Origin: Arachis hypogaea
Lineage: Eukaryota > Streptophyta > Magnoliopsida > Fabales > Fabaceae
Reading direction: 5' to 3'
Assembly: GCF_003086295.3 (NCBI RefSeq)
Contig: NC_092051.1
Location: forward strand, 68,883,772-68,947,771
Length of the DNA: 64,000 nucleotides
Below are positions 11,791 through 24,913 of this stretch, piece after piece. A program made the translations under genes and the position numbers. Each line of letters starts with the position of its first letter. Position 1 is the stretch's first letter. The notes below the pieces were generated by a model. The model saw only the letters and a list, made by a program, of their open reading frames with translations, did not search any database and was not told where the DNA came from.

Positions 11791-12829
11791 TACAAGGGAG
11801 TTCTAGAAGAAATACACAGTGGCTTTTGTGGCAACCATCTCGGAGTGCAAGCACTTACCAAAAAAGTACTCCGGGCAGGATTTTTTCGGCCAACTCTATA
11901 AAAAGAGGCCACAGAGTTCGTAAAGACATGTCCACCCTGTCAAAAACATGCCAACTTTCACATCGCCCCGCCAGAGGAGCTCATCAGCGTGACCTCACCT
12001 TGGCCATTTGCAAAATGGGGACTCGACCTTCTCGGAACCTTCCCTCAGGGATCGGGACAAGTTAAATTCCTCATAGTAGGGGTAGACTATTTCACAAAGT
12101 GGATCGAGGCAGAACCCCTAGCCAACGCCACTGCTCAAAGAAGTCAAAAATTCCTATATAGGAACATTGTCACAAGGTTCGGGATTCCATACTCCATCAC
12201 CACAGACAATGGCACCCAATTCACAGATGCAGGCTTCAGAAAGTTAGTGGTCAACTTGAACATAAAATACCAGTTCAATTCCGTAGAACATCCCCAAGCC
12301 AATGGACAAGTCGAAGCTGCCAACAAGGTCATATTGGCCAGACTAAAATGGAGATTACAAGACACAAAGGGAGCCTGGGCTGAAGAGCTCCCACAAGTCC
12401 TATGGGCATATCGAACAACGCCGCATTCCACCACAAAGGAATCACCCTTCCGATTAGCGTACGGAATGGAGGCAATGATCCCAGTAGAGATCGAAGAAGG
12501 ATCGCCTAGAGTGATCCACTATAATGAAGAAGCCAACTCCTAACTTCAGAGGGAAGAACTCGACCTACTTCCGGAAGTCCAAGAAAGAGCTCGGATCGGG
12601 GAAGAAGTACTAAAGTGTCAAATGGCTTCGAGATATAATCAAAAGGTAGTGTCACAAGGTTTCGCTGAGAACGACCTCACCCTAATCCAAAACGATGGAA
12701 CAACTCGACCTGGAGAAGAAAAGTTGGCAGCAAACTGGAAAGGACCCTACTGAGTCGTAGAAATACTTGAGAAGGGCTACTACAGACTGTCCGAACTCGA
12801 TGGACGGGAGCTTCCTAGGTCGTGGCACG
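11791..12829 (+). pseudogene. int: E2 integrase, main part
   Basis: It shows the HHCC zinc domain (EIHSGFCGNH ... TCPPCQ), then the catalytic core with D in WGLDLLG, D in TDNGTQF and E in NGQVEAANK. The C-terminal domain follows (KLAANWKGPY ... YYRLSELDGRELPRSW). All metal-binding catalytic residues are present, but stops occur at 11899, 12541 and 12751. The frame runs directly into the E3 insertion at 12829 and is continued by 48399-48427. Confidence 0.88.
12825..12829. repeat. TSD of E3, left copy (GCACG)
   Basis: GCACG is repeated at 48394-48398 immediately outside the other end of E3. It lies in E2 integrase coding sequence. Confidence 0.95.
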
Positions 12830-14327
12830 TGACGTGGCAGAAATTGGCGGATTAAGAAATTGATGTAAGAGGAACGTTGCAAGTACATTCCTTAACCAAC
12901 AAAAATCCGCTTATCAATTTAGAAGGGTTGTCACAAAATTAGAATTAAAATACTGGGAGTATGAATCCCAGGTCGTCTCCCAACGAGTTGTAGAAAGATG
13001 TGCTATTTTATTAATCAGATGTTTTCTAAAATGGTTTGAGTTGATAAACAGGAAATTAAATCAGAGAATTTATGTAATTTAAATAAAAACCTTGACCGGG
13101 AGTAGATTAGTCGGAAGTCCTATCCTTGTTGGAGTTCTCCCAAGATCAATTGATAATTGAAGGTTGTTCTGCTCAGTTATCCCTTACCAGATAAAGGAAA
13201 GTTAAACAAGTTGAAAGTCAGTTTCTATTCACAAGTTCTAATCCTCTCCCTTGGGAAGGACTAGTGTCAGTGACTAGAGGGCGACCCAACGATAAACCCA
13301 ATTATAATTTTACTCTTCAGCATTCCAACTCAAGGTCCTCCTTTCAATCAACTCCCAATCAAGTTATGGAACTACTCGCTCATTATGATTGTAAACTTCA
13401 CAAAATAAGAAAGGGAAATAAAGAAAGACATGATAAATAATAATAATAATCAAAGAGACCAATTAAAAATAAAAATAGTTCTTGTATTAATAAATTCTAA
13501 AAATAATCCAATAGTAATTCTAAACAAATTAAGGACATGAAAGAGTAAGTGACAAGTAAAAAAACAAACTAGAATGATGAAGTCTTGGCGGAGGTAATAA
13601 CTCTTCTCAATATCCCAATCCAAAAAGCAATAAAAATAAAATCCTAAGAACTATGAATGTGTAGAGAGAAAATCTAGAGGAGGAGTAAAATCAGATCTCA
13701 AAAACTAAAAATTATGCGTAATGAATGTTCCCCTCGTCTCTGTATGTTCCCTGGCTTTAATATGCTTTTCTGGGCTGAAAACTGGGTCAAAACATGGCCC
13801 AAAATCACCCCCAGTGAATTTTGCAGATTCTGCAGATCGCGCACGTCACGCGATCGCGTCATCCATGCGTTCGCGTCATCCAGCGTTTTGCCTTGTCACG
13901 CGTGCGCGTCGTCCATGCATTCGCGTCACTTGTGCAGTTTTCAATCCATGCATTCGCGTCAGGCATGCGATCGCGTCACTGCAATTTCCTCTATTTCGCA
14001 CGGTTGCGTGAGCCATGCACCCGCGTCACTTCTCGCTGGTCATCTCCTTAATTTCTTGTGTTCCTTCCATTTTTGCAAGCCTCCTTTCCAATCCCAAGTC
14101 ATTCATGCCCTATAAAGCCTGAAACACTTAACACACGGATCACGGCATCGAATGGAATAAAGGAGAATTAAAATACATAATTAAAGTCTCTAGAAAGCAA
14201 GTTTTCAACCGTGGAGTAATTTTGGGAAGGAATTGTAAATACATGCTAATTTAATGAATAAGTGGGTAAAGATTTGATAAAACCACACAATTAAACACAA
14301 TATAAACCATAAAATAATGGTTTATTA
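12830..14327 (-). repeat. E3 3' LTR with palindrome array
   Basis: This 1498-bp copy is collinear with 46915-48393. The block 13840-14035 holds repeated ACGCGATCGCGT-like palindromes (variants such as ACGCGTGCGCGT and GCGTTCGCGTC), which create spurious R/H-rich open frames. A CTGGGA/TCCCAG inverted repeat lies near 12957-12975. Confidence 0.93.
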
Positions 14328-14364
14328 ACCTCCCCACACTTAGACATTAGCATGTCCTTATGCT
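14328..14364 (-). promoter_or_regulatory. E3 polypurine tract and RGGA stem-loop
   Basis: The minus strand has AGCATA/TATGCT-region pairing around an AGGA loop (14364-14349; stem arms AGCAT/ATGCT plus an A-C closing mismatch). It is followed by CTAAGTGTGGGGAGGT, which abuts the 3' LTR. Purine content and position mark it as the PPT. Confidence 0.75.
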
Positions 14365-15814
14365 TAGTTGAAGGAGATAAAATAAATGAGTAGGAACATG
14401 TAAAACTCATGCAATGCAATGCAACCTATATATGTGAATGCAACTATATGATTCTTGTCCACTTGGTCAAAAGTAAATAAGCTCTTCAAGACAATCACAA
14501 ATCAAATTCCACTAATTCAATTCTTATACAATAAGAACAGATAAAAATGCAAGAAGGTAGCTCATGAAAGCAGGGAACATAGAAATTAGGCATTGAACCC
14601 TCACTGATGATGTATGTACACTCTAGTCTCTGTAGTGTATAGGGTAATCACTCTATCCTTCTCTAATCATGCTTTCTAATTTTTTTGTTCTTCACCTAAC
14701 CGATCAACAACATTTAATGTACCAATGCAAACATCATGAGGTCTCTCAAGGTTGTAATGGGGCCAAGGTAAGGGTAAGGGTACATATATGGCTAAGTAAG
14801 CTTATAAATTGAATCTTTAATTAACCCAAGCTTTCACCTAACACACATATATATTCTATATAACTTAAATTTCACACCTAGCTACCCAAAATTTCCCTTT
14901 CACATTCCATACTCATGTATCAACTTTTATTTTAATTTTATCATATATGCATTGATCCTTGAATTTTAACTTAGCATTGGGGTAATTTTGTCCCCTTATT
15001 TATTTATTGAATATTTTTGGATTTAATTTTTTTTTATGCAACTAACCTATTTTTTTTAAGAATAAAAATAAACATATCTTATCAATGCACATAGGTTTTT
15101 AATTTTCTTTTATAGTTTCACATGAGTAGGTACCCAAATTCTCATTATATTATCATGACACATTCCCTTATTATCTTTTGTTCCTACAATTTTCTCATAC
15201 TTAATTAACACACGATTCTATCTTAAGCTAACCAAAGATTCAATTGGGATATATAATTATTTTCCGCTTAAGGCTAGTGATGTGGTAAAATACAGAACAA
15301 ATGGGATTTAAAGGCTCAAAGTGGCTAACAAAGGTAACTTAAGGGGTAGGCTTAATTTGGATAAGTGGGCTAAACAAATAATGGCCTCAATCATATGCAA
15401 GCATATAAATATATTAAACATTGGACATATAGGATGAAACAAAATATAGATTACAATCATAGAGAAGTAAACACACAAGAATAAAATAATTATGGTTAAA
15501 TAATGTAACCATGTATTTAGGCTCAAAGTCTCACAGGTTGTGTGTTCTTTAGCTCAAAAACCATGTTCCAAATACAACTTCAAGCAAATTTAAAATAAAA
15601 GTTTTGATTAAAATTAGTGAAATTTTGTTCTAAAAATTGAGTCTTAGAAGAAACTTATTATCTTTTCAATCAAGTAGAACATGCATGCAACTAACCTATT
15701 ACTATGCAGTCTATCCTATTCTACAAAAGAAAAACCAACTAAATATCCTATTTCATTGGTGTTAAGGAAGAGAAATTACCTCTGGAAGTCAGGTACTGAA
15801 CGACCTCCCCACAC
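14365..15814 (-). other. E3 3' untranslated region
   Basis: No gene is supported. This AT-rich stretch is collinear with 23453-24885 of E4. The 72-residue hydrophobic frame at 15526-15308 is partly kept in E4 but is low-complexity and lacks a conserved start context. Confidence 0.65.
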
Positions 15815-15842
15815 TTAAGGCTTTGCACCATCTTCGGTGCCA
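15801..15842 (-). promoter_or_regulatory. E3 internal copy of the polypurine/RGGA-loop module
   Basis: The minus strand reads GCACCG-AAGA-TGGTGC (15840-15825; one G-T pair) followed by CTTAAGTGTGGGGAGGTCG. It overlaps the end of the env-like ORF. E4 has a perfect GCACCG-AGGA-CGGTGC at the same place. Confidence 0.6.
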
Positions 15843-17068
15843 TCTATCAGGAACAAAGGTGGGCTGGTAGCAATATCTCCACAGTCGGGACCGTCATGGC
15901 TCCCGGTGCTGGTAAATGAAGTGGAGTCCGGGGTGTCTGGGTCTTAGTATTTTCCCATAAGTAGCTCCTTGAGGTGTGTGAATCGGCGCTTATTACGACG
16001 CTCTCTTAGCTTTGCTTTGTGTTCCTGCCGATCCAACCTCTCAAGTATCTGATGGAGCAGTTGGTTTGTTGTAGGTGCTTGTGATGTTGAAGGTGGAATG
16101 TCTTCAGCCGGTTCAGTAGGCTGGCGTGTAGTGGCTATTGGAGGTCTGATATATTTCCCGTTAGGGACGTACTGATCATCCCGTGGGAGCATGGCTTTGG
16201 TGTCCCCAGCTCTGTAGGAGACTCCGACTGCTGAGACGAGATCTGAAACCAAGGCGGGAAAGGGTAAGTTACCCACAATTTGTACATGTCCCATTGCATT
16301 CCGGATGTGTCTCGGTAGGTTTAGAGGCTGGTATGTGAGGATGCACCATAGTAGAACGGCCATGCCTGCAGTGAAGGAGGACTCGTGGGTGCTCGGAAAG
16401 ACGTAATGGAACATAATCTGTGCCCATACGCGAGCCTCCAAGGTAAGTGCGGAAGCCGATATTCCCTTAGGACGGGATCGATGGTATCCGTAGATCCATC
16501 TGCTGCCAGGTAGTGCGATAACTCCGAGAACAGCGTCCCAGTCAAATTGGTACGTCTGGCGCTTGAGTGCAGCCTCTTGAAATATGTCCGGTCCTTCTGG
16601 AGTAGGGGGAAGATCTAAAGCTCGTTGAATGGCCTCTTCTGTAATGGGGACTTGCTTCTGACGGACATAGACAGACTGCAGGGTTGGCAGGTGGAAATTA
16701 GAGTAGAACTCGACTACCCAGGAAAGATTAACCTGCCGTGGCTATCTCTGTAGGAAACCCCATTGTCTTCGTTCAATTTGCAGCTCAACAAATTCAGCAA
16801 TACGGGTTGGGAGGATAAGAAGGTATTCGTTGTTGTAACTTCTTTCTGCCAGGATGGGGAACATCTGCTCACAGTAGCGGTTGGTAAATCGCGCAGTGTC
16901 CTTTGCTGGGAAGGCTTTCTCTTTTTCATCAACCTTTATAATCTTCTTAATTCTTTTTGTTGAGGGCTTAACTGCAGTTGAAGATAGTTATGCCACTAAT
17001 GCTCTTTTTGTTCCTCTTCTTGCTGGTGGTTTGGGAGTAGCTTTCTCTTTGCCTTTCTTGGTGGCCAT
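15815..17068 (-). pseudogene. E3 env-position ORF (plant transposon-protein type)
   Basis: From ATG 17068 to TAA 15817-15815 there are 417 codons in a single frame, interrupted by three nonsense codons (16990-16988, 16744-16742, 15946-15944). The basic N-terminus (MATKKGKEKATPK) is followed by the core pattern RY-CEQMFPILAERSYNNEYL, RRQWGFLQR and WVVEFYSN, which I associate with the putative plant transposon protein family (PF20167). A variable C-terminus (LLHQILERLDRQEHKAKLRE, then RRNKRR) looks like a coiled coil with a basic patch. The stop codon overlaps the internal CTTAAGTGTGGGGAGGTCG copy of the polypurine motif. A splice-acceptor-like TTTCTTTTAG/G directly precedes the ATG. The role is unknown; it occupies the env position but shows no clear signal peptide. 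Confidence 0.75.
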
Positions 17069-18425
17069 CCTAAAAGAAAGAAAAGAGAAAGTATGTTAAA
17101 ATGTGAAGGGTTAGAGTGAGAAAGAAGGTGGGAAAGGTGGTAAACAATGCACATGAAAGATGAATGATGCTAACACATGGTCATGACTACATGTGAAAAA
17201 TCATCCATGGAAAAAATAACAAGTGCATAAGATGACAAATAAATGCAAGGTGTTTATTGGCATGCCGGCAAAAGCATGAGTAGCATAGATCAAGCATTCA
17301 ATGTCCAAGTTAGATTACCGAGCCTTTCAAACTAATAACCTGTTTGTAATAACAATTATATTTAAATAATAAAATAAAAGAATGTTTTTTGTGAAAAGCA
17401 AGCAATTAGAGTAGTAGATTAAAAGAAATCTCAAAATGGTGCACAATGCCATATGGGCGTTTTCACAAACACATAGCATGCATGGTGAATAAGCTATTGA
17501 AAGTATTGAATTGAACATGCAAGCAACCCTTAAAAATTAATATATAATTGCCAAACAATTCCTTAACAATCCACAAGCAAATCATAAGGAATAATAATGA
17601 CCCTAATAAATTTTTAACACCAATTAAAAGAAAAAGAAAGAAAAAGAAAACATGGATAATGAAAGTGAAAAGAAAAAGAAAAGAAGAAGAAAACATAAAA
17701 ATAAGAAGAAGAGTAGAAAAGTAAGGAGGGAAAAGAAAAGAAAAACCTTGATAATGGTGGTGAGAGAGAGAGAAAGTAGAAAGTGAGAAAGAAGGAAGAA
17801 GGAAGAAAGGGGAAGAGAAAGATAAGATATTAGTTCGAAACTCATTGTTGCCAAATTCCAGGGTGACGCGTTCGCGTAGTGGACGCGATCGCGTGGGTGG
17901 CCAATATTGGAAGACGACACGGACGCGTGGGGCACGCGTTCGCGTGGTAAGGCTTGTGCATCTATCACCAGTCCAGCCCCACTCCAGCACAACTTTTGGC
18001 CATGCACCCTTTCTTACGTCAATTTTCAGGTCACGCGTCCGCGTGGGTGACGTGGACGCGTGGGAGGCATTTTTCCCACATGACGCGGACGCGTTAGCGA
18101 CACGGTCGCGTGGATCAATTTGTGCCTAAGGCACGCCTCTAGCCACGCTCTCGCGTGACTTTCTGTTAAGTTTGCGTTTGCTTCCCAGGGCCAATACGAC
18201 GCGGACGCGTCGGTGACGCTGTCGCATCGCATGCCGCTTTCCTCCTTTCGCTTCTTTTTCTTTATATGCAATTCTACAAATGAAGATGCAAACTAGATGT
18301 GCTAATAATGAGAAGAGTTATTGAAAAAGAAAACTAAGAAGAAAGAAAGGAACGATCATACCATGGTGGGTTGTCCCCCACCCAACACTTTGCTTTAACG
18401 TCCTTAAGTTGGACGCTCCACTAGC
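17069..18425 (-). other. E3 pol-to-env interval with internal palindrome array
   Basis: The block 17862-18236 carries many ACGCGNNCGCGT-like palindromes matching those in the E3 LTR. A pyrimidine-rich stretch follows on the minus strand (about 17840-17590) with CAAG/GTTTTTC at about 17745, a possible but weak 5' splice site. A T-rich acceptor lies just before the env-like ATG. The post-pol stem-loop is at 18382-18365. Open frames here are simple-sequence artefacts. Confidence 0.6.
18365..18382 (-). promoter_or_regulatory. E3 post-pol stem-loop (loop GGACAA)
   Basis: The 6-bp stem GGTGGG/CCCACC encloses GGACAA on the minus strand, about 45 nt after the pol stop. Confidence 0.6.
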
Positions 18426-21400
18426 TCAGTCTTCTGCTGTGGGTGGATCCTCCAAGAGGAAGATCTCTAGCTCCTTGGTTTTCGTCACCTTCTCACCATG
18501 ATATAGCTTTAAGCGATGTCCATTAACTTTGATGAATTCAGAGCTTGAAGGATGACTCAGGTGGAAAACTCCGTATGGCTCAGCCTTCTCTACTCTATAT
18601 GGACCTTCCCATCTTGATCTCAACTTGCCTGGCATGAGCCTCAGTCTAGAGTTGTAAAGGAGGACAAAGTCCCCAGGTTGGAACTCTCTCCTATTGATGT
18701 GCTTATCATGCATAGCCTTCATCTTTTCCTTGTACAGCCTTGAGTTCTCATAAGCTTCTAGGCGAACGCTTTCTAATTCTTGCAGTTGCAACTTCCTTTC
18801 AACTCCGGCTTTCTCAAATTCCATATTGCACTCCTTTACTGCCCAAAAGGCTTTATGCTCTACCTCAACTGGGAGGTGACAAGCTTTTCCATAAACTAAG
18901 CGGAAGGGACTCATCCCAATGGGTGTCTTGTATGTTGTTCTGTATGCCCAGAGTGCATCTTGTAGCCTGGTGCTCCAGTCTCTTCTATGAGGTTTGACTA
19001 TCTTCTGCAATATACTCTTTATCTCTCTGTTAGACACCTCAGCTTGCCTATTAGTCTGGGGATGGTAGACTGTTGCCACTTTATGAACTATCCCATGCTT
19101 CTTTAGTAATCCTGTTAGTCTCCTATTATAGAAATAGGTGCCTTGATCGCTCACAATTGCTCATGGTGATCCAAAGCGACAAATAATATGGGTTCTAACA
19201 AAGGAAACAGCGGTGTTAGCATCATCAGTGCGGGTAGGAATTGCTTCCACCCATTTAGAAATGTAATCTACAGCTAATAATATATAAAAATGACCATTAG
19301 AATTTGGAAATGAACCCATGAAGTCAAGCCCCAAACATAAAAAATTTCACAGAAAAGCATAATCTGTTGAGGCATCTCATCCCTCTTGGATATATTACCA
19401 AACCTTTGGCATGGGGAACAAGATTTACAAAATTCAGCAGCGTCTTTAAAAAGAGTAGGCCACCAAAATCCATAGTATAAAATTTTTCTAGCTGTTCTTT
19501 GAGGGCCAAAATGTCCTCCACTCTCAAATGAGTGGCAGGCCTCTAAAATAGACTGGAATTCTGATTGAGGCACACACCGTCTAATTACCTGGTCAGCGCC
19601 ACATCTCCATAAATATGGGTCATCCCATATATAATATTTGGACTCGGTTTTCATCTTGTCTCTTTGATGCTTAGTAAAGTTTGGAGGAAAGGTGCGGCTG
19701 ACTAGATAATTAGCTACAGGCGCATACCAAGGGACTACTTCAGATACTGCTTGCAGGCTATCAAATGGGAAATTATCATCTATAGGAGTGGAGTCATCCC
19801 TAATGTGCTCAAGGCGACTCAAGTGGTCTGCCACTAGATTCTGGTTACCACTCCTATCCTTAATTTCTAAATCAAATTCTTGTAGTAGCAGTATCCAACG
19901 TATAAGCCTTGGTTTGGACTCCTTTTTAGCTGATAAATACTTTAGAGCTGCGTGGTCTGAGTACACTACTACTTTAGCACCAAGTAAATAGGCTCGAAAT
20001 TTATCCAGAGCAAAAACAATAGCAAGAAGCTCTTTCTCAGTAGTAGTGTAATTAGACTGAGCGGCGTCTAAAGTTTTAGACGCATAAGCAATTAGAAAAG
20101 GATCCTTACCTTCACGCTGAGCCAGCGCCGCTCCTACTGCATGGTTGGAGGCGTCGCACATGATTTCAAATGGCTGGCTCCAGTCTGGTCCTCTCACAAT
20201 TGGAGCTTGAGTCAAGTGGTCTTCAGCTTATCAAACGCTTGTTTGCAATCTTCACTGAACTTGAACTCAATATCTTTCTGCAGTAGTCTGGATAAGGGTA
20301 GTGCTACCTTACTAAAGTCCTTAATGAATCTCCGGTAAAAACCTGCATGGCCAAGGAATGAACGGACTTCCCTCACAGAGGAGGGGTAAGGTAAACTAGA
20401 AATAACATCCACCTTTGCTAGATCTACAGAAATGCCAATATTAGACACAACATGTCCTAGTACAATCCCTTGTTTAACCATAAAGTTACATTTTTCAAAA
20501 TTCAATACAAGGTTTGTACTGACACATCTATCTAATACTCTAGATAAACTATCCAAGCAAAGGCTAAATGAATCACCATAGACGCTAAAATCATCCATAA
20601 AAACTTCCGTACAGTCCTCAATAAGGTCAGAGAAAAGACTCATCATGCACCTTTGGAAAGTAGCTGGTGCATTGCATAAGCCAAAGGGCATTCTCTTATA
20701 AGCATAAGTTCCAAAAGGACATGTAAAAGTAGTCTTTTCCTGATCTTCAGGAGCTATATGGATTTGAAAATAGCCTGTATAACCATCTAAAAAGCAATAA
20801 TGGAATTTACCTGACAGGCGATCAAGCATCTGATCAATGAATGGCAATGGCTAATGATCCATGCGAATGGCTTGGTTGAGATGCCTATAGTCAGTGCAAA
20901 CTCTCCATGAATTCTGCACTCTAGTTGTCAGAAGCTCTCCATGCTCATTTCTTACTGTTGTGATTCCAGACTTCTTGGGCGCCACTTGTACTGGACTGAC
21001 CCATTCGCTATCTGAGATGGGGTAAATGATATCTGCTTTAAGTAGCCTGGTCACTTCTTTCTTGACAACTTCTAAGACGGTGGGATTCAGTCTTCTCTGA
21101 GGTCGATGGACAGGCTTTTCTCCCTCTTCTAGAAATATTCTGTGCTCACAAACTTGAGGGTTGATGCCTACTATATCCGCCAGGCTCCATCCAATTACTT
21201 TCTTGTGTTTCCTCAGCACACTGAGTAGCTGTTCTTCTTGTTGGGAAGTGAGTTTTTTTGCAATAATAACTGGAAACTTCTGCTTGTCCTCAAGGTAAGC
21301 ATACTTGAGGTGTGGAGGGAGGGGCTTTAATTCTAATTTCTGCTCATGGCCAGGCTCTGGATCATCCGGAGCTGGTGATAATGGCAAAGTGCCCTCACTA

Positions 21401-22018
21401 TCCTCTGAAAGTGTCCCCACACTTGGACCTTGTCCTGTGTACTTCTTTTCTAATTCCTCCTGGTGAACTTCAGCCACGGTTTCATCTATGATGTCACACT
21501 GGGAGATAGAAAGATCATCTGGAGGGTGCTTCACAGCTCCATTTAAACTGAACTTCACTATTCTGCCATCTATTTCAAAAGAATAAGTTCTGGAAAATGC
21601 ATCCAGCTTGAACTTTGAAGTCTTCAGGAATGGTCTTCCAAGCATGATTGATGATGGCCTTCCTGAGTCATTAGGGGGCATTTCCAGGATATAGAAGTCA
21701 ATGGGAAATTTGAGCCCCTTAATGCTCACTAATACATCTTCAGCAATTCCAACCAATGTAATAATGCTTTTATCTGCTAACACAAAACAAACTGCCGACC
21801 TTTTTAAGGGAGAGAGCCTCAAAGTATCATATATAGACAAAGGCATTATACTAACACATGCTCCTAAATCACACATGCAGTCAGAAAATATCACACCTCC
21901 AATAGTACAGTTAACCATGCATGGACCTGGATCACTACACTTCTCAGGTATACCTCCCATTAAAGCAGATATAGAACTACCTAAAGTAATAGTTTCTAAT
22001 TCATTAATTTTGTCTTTA
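18426..22018 (-). pseudogene. pol: E3 protease-RT-RNase H-integrase
   Basis: Protease: MCDLGACVSIMPLSIYD and LGRPFLKTSKFKLDAF (21880-21600). RT: SWRVCTDYRHLNQ, then [18 protein letters not shown] and catalytic FMDDFSVYG (about 20590). RNase [37 protein letters not shown] and [10 protein letters not shown] (20170-19920). Integrase: [10 protein letters not shown] ... CKSCSPCQ zinc domain, core D in the LDFMG block, D in SDQGT, E in QAEVSNRE, and C-terminal [19 protein letters not shown]. Breaks: TAG after the RMDH segment (about 20850), one base lost near 20220, one base lost near 19333, TGA at 19163-19161 (E4 has CGA). It ends [10 protein letters not shown] at 18426. The N-terminal end is cut by E4 at 22018-22023. 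Confidence 0.93.
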
Positions 22019-22023
22019 TGTAT
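22019..22023. repeat. TSD of E4, left copy (TGTAT)
   Basis: TGTAT is repeated at 44905-44909. Joining across E4 restores the collinear family sequence seen in E4 itself at about 31225-31270. Confidence 0.95.
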
Positions 22024-23415
22024 TGATGCGAGCGAAAATTGGCGAGTTAAGAATGATTATAAAATATGCGTTGCAAGTATAGTTCTCAACCAACCAGAAA
22101 TCCGCTTATCAATTTAAAAGGGTGTCACAGAAATTAAAATTAAAATACTGGGAGTATGAATCCCAGGTCGTCTCCCAACGAGTTGCAGAAAAGTGTGCTA
22201 TTTTATTAATCAGATGTTTTCAAAAAAGGTTTGAGTTGAATGGCAGAGAATTAAATTAGAGAATTTATATAAATTTAAATAAAAACCTTGACTGGGAGTT
22301 GATTAGCTGGAAGCCCTATTCTTGTCGGAGTACTCTCAAGATTAATTGACAATTGAGGGTTATTATGTTTAGTTGTCCCTTACTAAGTAAGGGAAAGTCA
22401 AACGAATTAGAGTGTTGTATCTATCCACAAGTTCCAATCCGCTCTTGGGAGGATTGGTGTTAACGACTAGAGAGCAATCCAACAATAAACCCAATTGCAA
22501 TCTTTTTCTTGAGCATTCCAACTCAAGGATTCCTTTTAATCAATTCCCCATCAAGTTAGGGAACTACTCGCTCATTGTAAATGTAAAATTCATAACATAA
22601 GAAAGGGAATTAAAGAAAGACATGATAAATAATGGTCAAAGGATTAATTGAAAATAAAAAGTAATTCTTGTATTTAATAAATGCTAAAATAATCCAATAG
22701 TAAAATTAAGTAAATTAAGGAACATGGAAGAGTAAGAGACAAGTAAAGAGAACGAACTAGAATGTCGAAGTCTTGATGAGGCAATAACTCTTCTCAATAT
22801 CCAAATGCAAAAACAATGAACATGACAAATCCTAAAAACTATGAATATGTAGAGAGAAAACCTAGAGGAGAGGAAAACTAGATCTCAAAACTAAAACTAC
22901 GCGGAATGAATGTTGTTATTGGTTTCTGCATGTTCTCTGGCTCTAGTCTGCTTTTCTGGGCCGAAAACTGGGTCAAAATAAGGCCCGAAATCGCCCCCAG
23001 CGATTTTGCAAATTATGCGGATCGCGCATGTCACGCGGTCGCGTCATCCATGCGGCCGCATCACTGCGATTTCCTCTCTTTCGCGCGGTCGCGTCATTTA
23101 TGCGGCCGCGTCACTTCTCGCTGGTCATCTCCTCAATTCCTTGTGTTCCTTCCATTTTTGCAAGCTTCCTCTCCAATCTCCAACTCATTCATGCCCTATA
23201 AAGCCTGAAACACTTAACACACAGATCACGACATCGAATGGAATAAAGGAGAAATAAAATACATAATTAAAAGTCTCTAGGAAGCAAGTTTTCAATCATG
23301 CAATAACTTCAGAAAGGAATTATAAATGCATGCTTATTTAATGAATAAGTGGGTAAAGATCATGATAAAACCACACAATTAAACACAATATAAACCATAA
23401 AATAGTGATTTATCA
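22024..23415 (-). repeat. E4 3' LTR
   Basis: Starts TGATGCGAGC, ends GATTTATCA, followed by the polypurine tract. The palindrome block at about 23020-23115 uses ACGCGGTCGCGTCA and GCGGCCGC variants. Confidence 0.94.
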
Positions 23416-23452
23416 ACCTCCCCACACTTAAACATTAGCATGTCCTCATGCT
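23416..23452 (-). promoter_or_regulatory. E4 polypurine tract and RGGA stem-loop
   Basis: The minus strand has a perfect 6-bp stem AGCATG/CATGCT with AGGA loop (23452-23437), then TTTAAGTGTGGGGAGGT directly against the 3' LTR. Confidence 0.78.
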
Positions 23453-24885
23453 TAGTTGAAAGAGATAAAATGAATGAGTAGGAACATGTAAAACCCATGC
23501 AATGCAATGCAACCTATATATATGAATGCAACTATATGATTTTTGTCCACTTGATCAAAAGTAAGTAAGCTCTTCAAAATAATTACAAATCAAATTCCAC
23601 TAACTCAATTCTTATATAGTAAGAACAGATAAAAATGTAAGAAGATAGCTCAAGAAAGCAGGGAACATAATATTTCAAGCATGGAACCCTCACTGATGAT
23701 GTATGTACACTCTAGTCTCTCTAGTGTATAGGGTAATCACTCTATCCTTCTCTAATCATGCTCTCTAATTTTTGTTCTTCTCCTAACCAATCAACAATAT
23801 TTAATATACCAATGCAAACATCATGAGGTCTTTTCAAGGTTGTAATGGGGCCAAGGTAAGGGTAAGGATACATATATGGCTAAGTAAGCTTATAAATTGA
23901 ATCTTTAATTAACCCAAGCTTTAACATAACCTATATATATTCTATATAACTTTTAAAATTCATACCTAGCTACCCAGAAATCTCTTTCACATCCATACTC
24001 ATGTTTCAACCCTTTGTTTTAATTTTATCATACATGCATTGATATTTGAATGCTTGACTTAGCATTGGGGTAATTTTGTCCCCCTTTTTTTTTATTTGTT
24101 GAATATTTTTGGATTTTTTTTTCAACATAAACATAAACATAAACATAGCTTATCAATGCACATAGATTTTTAATTCTTATAGTTTCACATGAGTAGGTAT
24201 CCAAATTCCCATTATATTATCATGATTCATTCCCTTATTATCCTTTGTTCCCACAATTTCCTATACTTAAATAACATACACAATTCTATCTTAAGATAAC
24301 CAAAGATTCAATTTGGGGTATATACTTATTTTTCTAGTTAAGACTAGTAATGTGGTAAAATATAGAACAAATGGGATTTAAAGACTCAAAGTGGCTAACA
24401 AAGGTAATTGAAAGGGTAGGCTTTATTTGGATAAGTGAGCTAAACAAATAAATGGCCTCAATCATATGCAAACATATAAATATAATAAACATTGGACATA
24501 TAGGATGAAACAAAATATAGATTACAATCATAGAGAAGTAAACACACAAGAATAAAATAATTATGGTTAAATAATGTAACCATTCATAAAGGCTCAAATC
24601 TCACAGGTTGTGTGTTCTTTAGCTCAAAAATCATGTTCCAAATACAACTTCAAGCAAATTTAACATAAAAGTTTTAATTAAAATTAGTGAAATTTTGTTC
24701 CAAAGATAGGGTCTTAGAAGAAACCTATTGTCTTTTCAATCAAGCAGAACATGCATGCAACTAACCTATTACTATGCAATTTATCCTATTCTACAAAAAA
24801 AAAATCTAACTAAATATCCTAATTTATTGGTGCTAGGGAAGAGAAATTACCTCCGGAAGTCAGGTACTGACCGACCTCCCCACAC
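23453..24885 (-). other. E4 3' untranslated region
   Basis: Collinear with 14365-15814 of E3. It is AT-rich and I see no gene in it. Confidence 0.65.
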
Positions 24886-24913
24886 TTAAGGCTTTGCACC
24901 GTCCTCGGTGCCA
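24872..24913 (-). promoter_or_regulatory. E4 internal copy of the polypurine/RGGA-loop module
   Basis: A perfect 6-bp stem GCACCG/CGGTGC with AGGA loop (24911-24896, minus) is followed by CTTAAGTGTGGGGAGGTCG, the same tract as at the 3' LTR. Confidence 0.65.

Noticed and set aside
13714..14115. Overlapping ORFs rich in R, S, H and A in the E3 LTR (also 22906-23257, 47796-48237)
   Set aside because: They arise from repeated GCGTC palindromes open in several frames at once, with no conserved protein.
15308..15526. 72-residue hydrophobic minus-strand ORF partly shared with E4 (24597-24334)
   Set aside because: The similarity reflects collinear non-coding DNA of the same family; the C-terminal parts diverge and frames shift without constraint.
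16763..17099. Plus-strand ORFs opposite the E3 env-like gene
   Set aside because: Shadow frames of a conserved minus-strand gene; stop-free only because of codon bias on the other strand.
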